From Bacillota bacterium (GTDB taxonomy: Bacteria; Bacillota; Clostridia; Christensenellales; SZUA-584), in the NCBI GenBank assembly GCA_023390815.1, contig JAEWCC010000012.1:1-31793 (forward strand): a stretch of DNA of 31,793 nt, given 5' to 3'. A program made the translations under genes and the position numbers. Under the pieces are notes generated by a model. That model worked only from the letters and a program-made list of their open reading frames with translations, ran no database searches and had not been told where the DNA came from. Positions 7,269-14,564 of the stretch are shown here, piece by piece; the first letter of the stretch is position 1, and every line of letters begins with the position of its first letter.

Positions 7269-8582
7269 GTGCACGCTGCTATGATGATGTATCATAAAGA
7301 AATGAACAAAAGCGAACCTGAAAAATGGTACCGGCTGGACAACGCCGCAAAACTGTATCCCGCCATCAAGAACCGCCGGTGGACGGCGGTATTCCGCATT
7401 TCGATGACGCTGACCGAGCCGGTGGACCGCGAACTGCTGCAGCAGGCGCTGGTAACGGCAACAGGCCGCATGGGCATATTCTCGTGCAGGCTGCGCGCGG
7501 GGCTGTTCTGGTACTACTTCGAGAAGAATAAAAAGGACCCGGTCGTGATGGAAGACGCGGTAAACCCCTGCATCCGCCTCTACCGGCGCGATAATACCGG
7601 CCATTTGTTCCGCTTGCGCGCATATGACCGCCGTATTTCCCTCGAGGTGTTTCATTCGGCATCGGATGGTTACGGCGGGCTCGTATTTCTAAAGACAATC
7701 GTTGCCCAGTATCTGCGCCTGAAAGGCAACGATATCCCCGCCACGAACGGGGTGCTGGACTGTGCCGCGCCCGTGTCCGATGAGGAGACGGAGGACGGCT
7801 TCCTGCGCTATTACAACAAAAAGGCCACACGCGCCTGGAAGGAAACGCGTGCATACCGTCTTCCCGGTACGCGCGAGCCCAGTCATACGCTTAACATCAT
7901 ACGCGGAATATGCTCCGTGGCGCAGGTCAAAGAAACCGCGAAGCGCTATAACGTTACGATCACCGAATTTCTTGTCGCGGTGTATATGTTCGCGCTTTAT
8001 AACATACAAAAGCGTCATAACCCCAAAAAGCTGCTGCCCGTCAAGGTCTCCGTACCTGCGAATCTGCGCGCCTTTTTCAAAACCGATACGCTGCGCAACT
8101 TCTCGTCGTACATCAACCCCGAAATCAACGCGAGCTGGGGCGAGTATACGTTCGAAGAGATCGTGCGCGTGGTACACCACCAGCTGCGCAACGAGCTCAC
8201 TGCCAAGATGCTCGGATCCAAGATGTCCAAAAACGTCAAAGCGGAAAAGAGCCTGCTCGTCCGTCTGCTGCCGCTGTTTCTTAAAAACATGGCGATCCAC
8301 GCGATATTCAGCATGGCGGGTGAAACGCGCATGACGAGTACATTCACCAATTTAGGCTCGCTTGACCTGCCCCCAGAAATGGTACCGCACGTGGAACGCT
8401 TCGATGTGATGCTGGGCGCGCCGCGGTATAACCGCGTCAACTGCGCCGCGTGTTCGTATCAGGACACACTCAGCATCTGCTTTACGAGTATCATCCACGA
8501 AGCGGAAGCGGAGCGGGAGTTTTTCACAGAGCTCGTAAAGCTGGGTATCCACGTAAAGCTCGAAAGCAACCGGGAGGTGTAA
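7269..8582 (+). CDS. condensation-domain-like acyltransferase (alcohol acetyltransferase family)
   Basis: A 437-residue soluble protein with the fold signature of the CoA-dependent acyltransferase/NRPS condensation superfamily. The catalytic motif HxxxDG is seen as HSASDG at residues 129-134 and is placed near residue 130 as in true members. Such stand-alone proteins are often called alcohol acetyltransferases or peptide-synthetase-like, but the acyl donor and acceptor here are unknown. The GTG at 7269 gives the longest form; ATGs at 7281-7289 and 7302 are alternatives, and none has a strong ribosome site. The next gene starts two bases after its stop, so the two are coupled. Confidence 0.75.
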   Translation: MHAAMMMYHKEMNKSEPEKWYRLDNAAKLYPAIKNRRWTAVFRISMTLTEPVDRELLQQALVTATGRMGIFSCRLRAGLFWYYFEKNKKDPVVMEDAVNPCIRLYRRDNTGHLFRLRAYDRRISLEVFHSASDGYGGLVFLKTIVAQYLRLKGNDIPATNGVLDCAAPVSDEETEDGFLRYYNKKATRAWKETRAYRLPGTREPSHTLNIIRGICSVAQVKETAKRYNVTITEFLVAVYMFALYNIQKRHNPKKLLPVKVSVPANLRAFFKTDTLRNFSSYINPEINASWGEYTFEEIVRVVHHQLRNELTAKMLGSKMSKNVKAEKSLLVRLLPLFLKNMAIHAIFSMAGETRMTSTFTNLGSLDLPPEMVPHVERFDVMLGAPRYNRVNCAACSYQDTLSICFTSIIHEAEAEREFFTELVKLGIHVKLESNREV

Positions 8583-8583
8583 T

Positions 8584-9288
8584 ATGTCCTATTGTGTCAA
8601 TTGCGGCGTAGAGCTGGAGCGTTCGCTCAAAAAGTGTCCGCTTTGTGCTGTGCCTGTGATCAATCCGATGGAGCAGGAGGAACCGGAGGAAAAGCCTTTG
8701 TTCCCCGAGTCGCGTGATGAACTGAAAAAGAAAGACCGCTCGTTTTGGATCGGCTTTTTCTCGATATTATACCTCGTCCCCATTGTCACCTGCATCATCT
8801 GCAACCTGATCTACGACAAGCAGATTACGTGGTCAATATACGTATCAGCGGGTGCGCTGATGCTCTGGGTATTTACGACTTCGCCTTTCTATTTCAACAA
8901 ATTTGATTACCGCAAGATGACGGGGATCGACCTCGCCGGTGTGCTTGTGGGGCTGCTGATCATCCAGGCAGTAACGGGCGGAAGAAGCTGGTTTCTTGCG
9001 ATCGCGCTGCCTATCGTGACCTGCTGCTTTGTGATATTGACCGTATTTATTACGCTGGCTGCCCGGACAAAAACGCGCGGTCTGGCACTGTCCGCGGCGC
9101 TGATTATCTCCACCGCCGTGCTCTCTTTGATCATCGAGACACTTGTCGATATGTATACGTTGGGGAACGTGACGCTGGTGTGGTCCTGGTTCGTGTTCGC
9201 GCCCTGTCTTTCCATCGCGGCACTGCTTATCATGCTCGATCACAACAAGAAATTCCGGCAGGAGATGGCAAAGCGGCTGCACGTTTAA
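8584..9288 (+). CDS. zinc-ribbon multi-pass membrane protein (DUF6320-like)
   Basis: A 234-residue protein opening with a zinc ribbon of four cysteines (C4, C7, C18, C21 in SYCVNCG and KKCPLCA). A charged linker and about six hydrophobic helices follow, with the ribbon presumably cytoplasmic. GGGAGGTG, inside the end of the upstream gene, gives a strong ribosome site. I recall similar zinc-ribbon membrane proteins next to condensation-like acyltransferases in other Clostridia, which suggests a membrane partner, but no biochemical role is established from what I can see. It converges with the serine hydrolase gene, only 9 bp apart. Confidence 0.72.
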   Translation: MSYCVNCGVELERSLKKCPLCAVPVINPMEQEEPEEKPLFPESRDELKKKDRSFWIGFFSILYLVPIVTCIICNLIYDKQITWSIYVSAGALMLWVFTTSPFYFNKFDYRKMTGIDLAGVLVGLLIIQAVTGGRSWFLAIALPIVTCCFVILTVFITLAARTKTRGLALSAALIISTAVLSLIIETLVDMYTLGNVTLVWSWFVFAPCLSIAALLIMLDHNKKFRQEMAKRLHV

Positions 9289-9297
9289 CCGCCCCGA

Positions 9298-10359
9298 TCA
9301 AGCCCTGACATTCTCCAGCGAGGGCAACACATATTCCGCCATCAGCTCATACGGGATCGGGAATGAGGACTGAGGCAGCTCCGACGTAAACACCGCGACC
9401 GCGTGAGACCTGGGCAGCACGAACACGTATTGCCCCAGATATCCGTGAGCCGCATACCCGCCAAAGCCATTCATCCACCAATAATACCCGTAACCGGACT
9501 GTTCGCATTCAAACGTCATTTTGGTATCGATGCTCTTGCCCGTCGATTCGGCAATCCATTCCTTCGGGACGATCTGCTCGCCGTTCCACATGCCCTCATT
9601 CAGGTAGAGGCAGCCAAATTGGGCAAGCTGCATGGGCGTAAGCTCCAAGCCGAACCCGCCCAGCGCAAGGCCTTTGCTATCCTTCCTCCACACGGGCTGC
9701 GAAATGCCCAGCGGATCGAACAGCTTCTCCTGCGCGTACTCGCTGGTTTCCATGCCCGTCGCCTGCTGAAGAATTGCGGAAACGACATGCGGGCCGCCGC
9801 TCGTATAAGCAAAGATTTCTCCGGGTTCGTAGTGCATCGGCTGCTGGAGAATGTATGCCACCGCGTCCGTTTGATTCACATATTCGTCGGAAGGCAGAGG
9901 GTCCAGCCCTGAACTCATCGTCAGCAGATGCTTCAGCGTAATCTCCGATTCTCGTTCATCGCCGAGGTCGATCCCCTCCATATCAAGCAGATCAATGGCC
10001 TTTTCATCCACACTCGCAATCTTTCCCTCGTCTATCGCGATACCCACAAGCGCGGACAGCACGCTCTTTGTACACGAATAGACGGGCGCTGCGGTATCGC
10101 GGCTCGTTCCGTTAAAATACGCTTCTTCCACCGTCTCGCCGTCTTTGATCAGTATAAAGCTGTTAATGTGGATGTTGTTATCGCCGATATAAGCCTTCAT
10201 CTGTTCGATCGGATCGCCGCTTGGCTGAGTGGCAGAGGGGCTTCCATTCCGGGTTAATTCGGTGGCGGTTTCAGTTTCATCGGCAGACCCACGGTCGCAC
10301 GCACAAATAACCCCCGCAATAAGCAGCATGCATATCCCGAATAACATCGTTTTCGCCAT
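9298..10359 (-). CDS. serine hydrolase, beta-lactamase class C-like lipoprotein
   Basis: Penicillin-binding-protein/class C beta-lactamase-fold serine hydrolase. From the ATG at 10359 (GGGAG 6 bases upstream) the N-terminus is a lipoprotein signal MAKTMLFGIC...ICAC with a likely lipidated Cys21. A low-complexity Ser/Thr linker follows, then the catalytic SCTK (Ser95, Lys98) and the tyrosine motif FAYTSGG, which is YTS instead of the usual YSN. An upstream in-frame ATG at 10404 lacks a ribosome site and would spoil the signal. The product, 353 residues, is probably an esterase or D-amino peptidase on the outer face of the membrane; a true beta-lactamase role is not indicated. Confidence 0.82.
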   Translation of the reverse strand: MAKTMLFGICMLLIAGVICACDRGSADETETATELTRNGSPSATQPSGDPIEQMKAYIGDNNIHINSFILIKDGETVEEAYFNGTSRDTAAPVYSCTKSVLSALVGIAIDEGKIASVDEKAIDLLDMEGIDLGDERESEITLKHLLTMSSGLDPLPSDEYVNQTDAVAYILQQPMHYEPGEIFAYTSGGPHVVSAILQQATGMETSEYAQEKLFDPLGISQPVWRKDSKGLALGGFGLELTPMQLAQFGCLYLNEGMWNGEQIVPKEWIAESTGKSIDTKMTFECEQSGYGYYWWMNGFGGYAAHGYLGQYVFVLPRSHAVAVFTSELPQSSFPIPYELMAEYVLPSLENVRA

Positions 10360-10424
10360 AGACACTCCCATCCAATCGTAATACCGGCTGACAGCTCGGT
10401 TCATTCCGATTTTAGTCTTCTATA

Positions 10425-10453
10425 TTTATACAGTGAATCAAGCGAATTGACAA
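10425..10453 (-). promoter_or_regulatory. promoter of the serine hydrolase gene
   Basis: On the minus strand TTGTCA (10448-10453) and TATAAA (10425-10430) are separated by 17 bp. The predicted start lies about 60 bp before the chosen ATG at 10359, which supports that start over the one at 10404. Confidence 0.65.
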
Positions 10454-10522
10454 TAGATAATTCTGTTCCTCGAACAAATAGTGTAAGTATGCCGCATGGT
10501 CGCTGCGGCAAGATAGAATATC

Positions 10523-10547
10523 AAAAAAGCGGCTCGTGTCGAGCCGC
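10523..10547 (-). terminator. Rho-independent terminator of murA
   Basis: A perfect 8-bp stem GCGGCTCG/CGAGCCGC (10529-10536 and 10540-10547) with a 3-base loop is followed on the minus strand by six T residues (10523-10528). A second small hairpin, GCCGCA (10491-10496) with TGCGGC (10504-10509), lies just beyond it. Confidence 0.88.
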
Positions 10548-10563
10548 CAATTGGTAGTTTGTC

Positions 10564-11850
10564 CTACAGGAAATCGAATTCCTCCACATCCGGCGCTTCC
10601 TCGCGGTGAATATCCGCGCCGATGGATTTCAATTTTCTCTCGATATGATCGTAGCCGCGGTCGATATATTTGACACCTGTGATCTCCGTCTGGCCGTCCG
10701 CCATCAGGCCCGCGACGACGAGCGCCGCACCGGCCCGCAAATCCGACGCGCGCACCGGCGCGCCAGTCAGGCGCTCCACGCCTTCCACAACGCACACACG
10801 CCCATCGGTCGATACGTTGGCGCCCATGCGACGGATCTCGTTGATATGCTTAAATCGCGACTCGAATATGTTTTCTACGATGATGCTCGCACCATCGGCG
10901 GTGCTTAACAGCACGGTCGCGGGCTGCTGGAGGTCGGTCGGAAAGCCGGGGTAAGGCAGCGTTTTGATGTTGACATGCTTGGGCCGCCGTGTGCATGTCA
11001 CGCGGATGGTATCGTCGCCTTCCTCCACCGACACGCCCATTTCAATCAGTTTGGCGGTCAGCGCCTCCATATGCGTCGGGATCACTTTCTCAATGGTGAC
11101 GTCCCCGCGCGTTGCGGCGGCGGCAATCATCAGCGTCCCCGTCTCTATCTGGTCGGGAATGATCGAGTAGGGGCAGCCGTGCAGCTGCTCCACGCCCACG
11201 ATCCGAATAACGTCGGTACCCGCGCCCTTCACCTTGGCGCCCATACAGTTTAAAAAGTTGGCAACGTCCACCACGTGGGGCTCTTTAGCCGCGTTGACAA
11301 TCGTCGTCTTGCCTTTGGCCTTTACCGCGGCGAGCATGACGTTGATCGTCGCACCTACTGAAACGATATCGAGATAGATATCCGTGCCGTGAAGTCCGTC
11401 GGGTGCTTCCGCGATGATCATACCATACTCGGTTTTCACCTTCGCGCCCATCGCCTCAAAGCCTTTGACGTGCTGATCGATCGGCCGAAGGCCGATCGCG
11501 CATCCGCCCGGCAAAGCGATCTCGGCGCGTCCGAAGCGCCCGAGCAGCGCGCCGACAAAATAGTACGAAGCGCGCATATGCTTGACCGCCTCGTTGTCCA
11601 CGCGGTATGCAGTCACGCCGCTCGTATCAAGGCGCATGCTGGAGCCGGTAAGCTCCGCTTTGGCGTTCATGCTGCTCAGCATGTAGTTGAGCAGACGCAC
11701 ATCCTCGATATCCGGCAGGTTTTCAAACTCGCATACGCCGGAGCACAGCAAAGCGGCGGGCAATATCGCCACAGCCGCATTCTTGGCGCCACTAACAGGC
11801 ACGCGCCCAAAAAGGGGCTTTCCGCCCCGAATCACCAGTTTTTCGTTCAT
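10564..11850 (-). CDS. murA: UDP-N-acetylglucosamine 1-carboxyvinyltransferase
   Basis: First committed enzyme of peptidoglycan synthesis: it transfers enolpyruvate from PEP to UDP-GlcNAc in the cytoplasm and is the target of fosfomycin. The 428-residue protein has family length. It shows SGAKNAA with Lys23, the active-site loop LPGGCAIGLRPID with Cys117 (the fosfomycin-reactive cysteine), and YPGFPTDLQQP with the catalytic Asp. The ATG at 11850 agrees with the family N-terminus, but no Shine-Dalgarno lies in the 20 bases before it, which is unusual in this window. Upstream is a folded leader of about 117 bases. A strong terminator follows, so the gene appears monocistronic. Confidence 0.97.
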   Translation of the reverse strand: MNEKLVIRGGKPLFGRVPVSGAKNAAVAILPAALLCSGVCEFENLPDIEDVRLLNYMLSSMNAKAELTGSSMRLDTSGVTAYRVDNEAVKHMRASYYFVGALLGRFGRAEIALPGGCAIGLRPIDQHVKGFEAMGAKVKTEYGMIIAEAPDGLHGTDIYLDIVSVGATINVMLAAVKAKGKTTIVNAAKEPHVVDVANFLNCMGAKVKGAGTDVIRIVGVEQLHGCPYSIIPDQIETGTLMIAAAATRGDVTIEKVIPTHMEALTAKLIEMGVSVEEGDDTIRVTCTRRPKHVNIKTLPYPGFPTDLQQPATVLLSTADGASIIVENIFESRFKHINEIRRMGANVSTDGRVCVVEGVERLTGAPVRASDLRAGAALVVAGLMADGQTEITGVKYIDRGYDHIERKLKSIGADIHREEAPDVEEFDFL

Positions 11851-11967
11851 ATCAGACAGGTGTGCAATAAATCATGAGCCAGACTGCAGAGGCGGCTCGA
11901 CTGCCCGGTAAAACGGGCAATGGAATTTCGCGGAATTTATTGCACCTCCAACCTCCATCTCAGTCTG
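11851..11967 (-). promoter_or_regulatory. structured 5' leader of murA, unidentified RNA element
   Basis: On the minus strand the leader carries two GGAGG boxes (around 11946-11956). Then comes one arm of a perfect 11-bp inverted repeat, GTGCAATAAAT (11935-11945), closed by ATTTATTGCAC (11862-11872) 11 bases before the murA ATG. Inside are a stem-loop TGCCCG/CGGGCA and a stem-loop GAGCC/GGCTC, giving a three-way junction. Closing the outer stem would bring GGAGG to about 11 bases from the ATG. A competing pairing, CAGACT with AGTCTG and GAGG with CCTC, would hide the boxes. I do not recognise a named riboswitch or T-box. The gene-free stretch 11851-12162 otherwise holds two divergent promoters and the dnaD leader. 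Confidence 0.6.
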
Positions 11968-11973
11968 CATTTC

Positions 11974-12002
11974 AGTATAGCAGGTTATCCCTTTTGCGGC
12001 AA
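11974..12002 (-). promoter_or_regulatory. promoter of murA
   Basis: On the minus strand TTGCCG (11997-12002) and TATACT (11974-11979) are 17 bp apart, and TGC directly precedes the -10 (extended -10). The predicted start near 11967 defines the long leader. Confidence 0.65.
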
Positions 12003-12035
12003 CCCAAAAAATTTTCCGCAAAATGCGCCTACCAT

Positions 12036-12065
12036 TTGACCGCAGCGCGCTCTTCGTCGTATACT
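12036..12065 (+). promoter_or_regulatory. promoter of the dnaD-like/helicase loader unit
   Basis: TTGACC (12036-12041) and TATACT (12060-12065) are 18 bp apart, each one mismatch from consensus. Transcription would begin near 12072. Confidence 0.65.
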
Positions 12066-12071
12066 TTCATT

Positions 12072-12162
12072 ATGGGTAAATATGGGGTATCCCAAAAAGG
12101 GCCTGTGCAAATTTCTCTTCGGGTGATATGATAGGTTGCACGAATTTGTGGGGTGGGAAGGT
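12072..12162 (+). promoter_or_regulatory. leader of the dnaD-like gene with competing stems
   Basis: The predicted leader holds GTGCAA (about 12105-12110), which can pair with TTGCAC (12136-12141). The overlapping CAAATT can instead pair with AATTTG (12143-12148). The two pairings share bases, so they exclude each other. The second arms lie just before the GTGGGG/GGGAAGG ribosome site. A 19-codon open frame starts exactly at the predicted first base (ATG 12072, stop 12131). Confidence 0.35.
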
Positions 12163-13593
12163 ATGCAGTTACAACTGAAGAATAACGGCAAGAGCACCGC
12201 CGTCCCCAATCGCTTCATCGAGTGCTGCGCAGACGCGCCCGATAAGTATATTGCCGCCTATCTTCTGGGGCTGATGCACGCCTCGAATCATCAGGCGGTC
12301 GACCGGGACCTTTTCTGCGCCCGCCTTGGGTTGGGTTGGGACGAAATACTCATCGCATTTGAATACTGGCAGAAAAAAGGCTTCGCGCGTATCGTCAACG
12401 GCGCGGAGTTTTGCTTTGAGTTCGGCGAATATCTGCGCGAAGCGCCCGCCAGCGAGGAGCTTTACACCGAACGCGAATTCAACCAGCGGCTGCAGGAGCT
12501 GTTCGGTTCCCGCCAGCTTTCTCCGCACGAATACCTGAAGATTTACGATTATACCGATATATTCCGGCTGCCCAAAAAGGTGGTGCTTTGCCTCGCGGAA
12601 TACTGCATCATGCTCAAAGGCAGGCGCGTATCCGTCGCCTATATGGACAAGGTCGCCAAGTCCTGGGCGGAGGAGGACCACATCGACACCGAGGAAAAGG
12701 CTCAGGATAAGATTGCCGCCGTCAAAGAGGCCGCTTCCGGCGTGCTGCGCGTTTTGACGCGCCTTGGGATCACGAGCCGCGGCCCGACGCAGGACGAAGC
12801 CGCGCTGTACGAAAAATGGACGCACGACTGGGGGTTCACGCTGGAAGCGATACTCACCGCCTGTGCACATACCACCGCCGCGCGCGAGCCCAGCATGAAA
12901 TACCTCGACCGCATACTCGAGCGTCTGTTCGCCGACGGTGATACCACATCGCGCCAGATTAGCGAAAAGAAGCAGCAGACCGAGAACACCACGAAGGACC
13001 TTCAGGAGCTGCTGCGCATAGTGGGCGATTCGGGAGGCAAGCCCACCTTCGAGCACGAAAGCCTTTACCGCAAGTGGACAAGCGTGTTTGGCTACGACAT
13101 GGACATGCTTTGCTCGGCGGCAAAGCTGCTCGCGACGCGCGGCAAGCTGCCTCTCGTGTATATGGACGATATCCTGACCGACTGGTACAACAACCGCATC
13201 CAGACGCCCGAGGAGGCTCAGCGACTGATTGCCGCACAAAAGGCTTTGGACGGGCGCATCGTCGCCGTGCTTTCGGCGGCGGGCATTGAGCGCGCCGTTA
13301 CCGACTCGCACCGCAAAGTATACCTTCGGTGGAGCGAGGAGTGGGGCCTTTCGCACGATGCGATATTGCTGGCCGCCGAGATCAGCTCCCTTTCCGAGAA
13401 CCCATACCGCTATTTGAATTCGATCCTCTCCGGCTGGCATAACGCGGGCGTACGCACAGTGGCCGACGCGCAGCAGGAGACCAAGAAATATACGGGCAAC
13501 CAGAGTGCTGCCGCCAAACGTGCGCCTTTTGAGCGCCCTGTGGGCAATTATGATCACCTCGCTATCGATCCGTTCGCGGATGAAGGAGCATAA
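12163..13593 (+). CDS. DnaD-domain replication initiation protein with four DnaD-type repeats
   Basis: Primosome-type protein of the DnaB/DnaD superfamily, expected to help load the replicative helicase at the origin or at stalled forks. From the ATG at 12163 it has 476 residues. An N-terminal winged-helix-like part (about 5-90) is followed by four copies of a helical motif near residues 124-181, 216-268, 301-354 and 386-438. The copies share a Y-x-x-W near the start, then W/F-G, then YLxxIL and a closing W in most. The last three repeat at about 85 residues. A TTG at 12136 gives a longer form without a good ribosome site. The next gene encodes the helicase loader, 3 bp away. Confidence 0.85.
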   Translation: MQLQLKNNGKSTAVPNRFIECCADAPDKYIAAYLLGLMHASNHQAVDRDLFCARLGLGWDEILIAFEYWQKKGFARIVNGAEFCFEFGEYLREAPASEELYTEREFNQRLQELFGSRQLSPHEYLKIYDYTDIFRLPKKVVLCLAEYCIMLKGRRVSVAYMDKVAKSWAEEDHIDTEEKAQDKIAAVKEAASGVLRVLTRLGITSRGPTQDEAALYEKWTHDWGFTLEAILTACAHTTAAREPSMKYLDRILERLFADGDTTSRQISEKKQQTENTTKDLQELLRIVGDSGGKPTFEHESLYRKWTSVFGYDMDMLCSAAKLLATRGKLPLVYMDDILTDWYNNRIQTPEEAQRLIAAQKALDGRIVAVLSAAGIERAVTDSHRKVYLRWSEEWGLSHDAILLAAEISSLSENPYRYLNSILSGWHNAGVRTVADAQQETKKYTGNQSAAAKRAPFERPVGNYDHLAIDPFADEGA

Positions 13594-13596
13594 TTC

Positions 13597-14517
13597 GTGA
13601 GCGATGTGTTTGAGGTATATGAACGTATCCGCCGCAAAAACGATGCGGAATTAAAACGACGCTGCGACGAGGTCTACGCGCGGTTGCCAAAGCTGAAAAA
13701 GCTGCACGGAGCCATTCGCGCGCTTCAACTGGATCGCATCAGCAAGACCGCAAATGGTGGTGAGTTCGATACGAAGCAGATGGATACGCTGCGGCAGGAA
13801 GCTGCACAGATGCTTGTGAGCGCCGGTTACGATGCACATTATCTCGAGCCGATTTACGCCTGCCCCGTATGCCGCGATACCGGACTGCGCGAGGACGCGC
13901 GACGCTGCGACTGCTTTATCCGTTACCGCCTCGAGGTAAAACTGGATGAGGCGCGCTTGCTGGGTGACGGTGCGAGCTTCGAGCGTTTCGACATCACACG
14001 CTTTTCCGAGGAACCGCTCGACAATGGGCGCTCCCAGCGCGACTACATGGTTCAGTATAAGCGCATTACGCAAACCTGGGCGGATCAGTTCCCGGGCTGT
14101 TCGCAAATTCTGCTGATATCAGGCGGCACGGGGCTCGGAAAGACCTACACCGCGCGCTGCGTGATGCGGCGCGTCATCGAACGAGGCTTCACTGCGGCCT
14201 ATTACACCGCATACCGGCTTTTCTCCCTATTCCACAGCCACCGCCTCGGCGAGGACGTAGACCTCGATACGATACTCTCCGTACCGCTGCTCGTGATCGA
14301 TGATGTGGGCACCGAACCCATGACGCGCAACGTGACGGTGGAATACTTCTTCGATCTGCTTAACGAACGCGCGAGCGCCGGGCTGCACACCGCAATCGTA
14401 ACCAACCTGACGTTTGACGCGATCAACGAGCGCTACGGCGAACGCATCCATTCCCGGCTGATGGACGCGCGGCACTCGGAAAAGCTGATTTTTCGCGGAC
14501 GCGATATTCGCTACTAA
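13597..14517 (+). CDS. DnaC/DnaI-type helicase loader ATPase
   Basis: AAA+ ATPase that should deliver the hexameric DnaB/DnaC-type helicase to the origin. A coiled N-terminal region is followed by a zinc site with Cys89, Cys92, Cys104 and Cys106 (ACPVCRDTG, RRCDCF), as in DnaI. Then come Walker A GGTGLGKT (176-183), Walker B LLVIDDVG (231-238), sensor TNLTF and the SRL motif with the arginine finger near the end. The 306-residue length is typical. The start is GTG at 13597 with AAGGAG 8 bases upstream, inside the end of the DnaD gene, so the two are coupled as a primosome module. Confidence 0.93.
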   Translation: MSDVFEVYERIRRKNDAELKRRCDEVYARLPKLKKLHGAIRALQLDRISKTANGGEFDTKQMDTLRQEAAQMLVSAGYDAHYLEPIYACPVCRDTGLREDARRCDCFIRYRLEVKLDEARLLGDGASFERFDITRFSEEPLDNGRSQRDYMVQYKRITQTWADQFPGCSQILLISGGTGLGKTYTARCVMRRVIERGFTAAYYTAYRLFSLFHSHRLGEDVDLDTILSVPLLVIDDVGTEPMTRNVTVEYFFDLLNERASAGLHTAIVTNLTFDAINERYGERIHSRLMDARHSEKLIFRGRDIRY

Positions 14518-14564
14518 CCCGCTGTTTTGGGGAATAATGATTACAAACACCTTTCGGAGGCATT

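Noticed and set aside
7251..7285. TTGACA near 7251 as a promoter of the acyltransferase gene
   Set aside because: The only -10-like hexamer (TATGAT at 7280-7285) is 23 bp away, too far for a SigA promoter, and overlaps the likely start codons.
9298..10359. Serine hydrolase as a beta-lactamase resistance gene
   Set aside because: It has only the shared SxxK fold signature, a YTS instead of YSN motif and a lipoprotein anchor; nothing in it points to antibiotic hydrolysis.
11851..11967. murA leader as a T-box, ZTP or THF riboswitch
   Set aside because: It lacks the T-box antiterminator sequence. CCGCCUCUGC only loosely recalls the ZTP core CCGCCUGGGC, and the paired domain expected for each class is not present.
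12169..13557. Long minus-strand open frame opposite the DnaD gene (about 462 codons)
   Set aside because: The plus strand shows the repeated DnaD motifs; the antisense product has no recognisable fold and no ribosome site.
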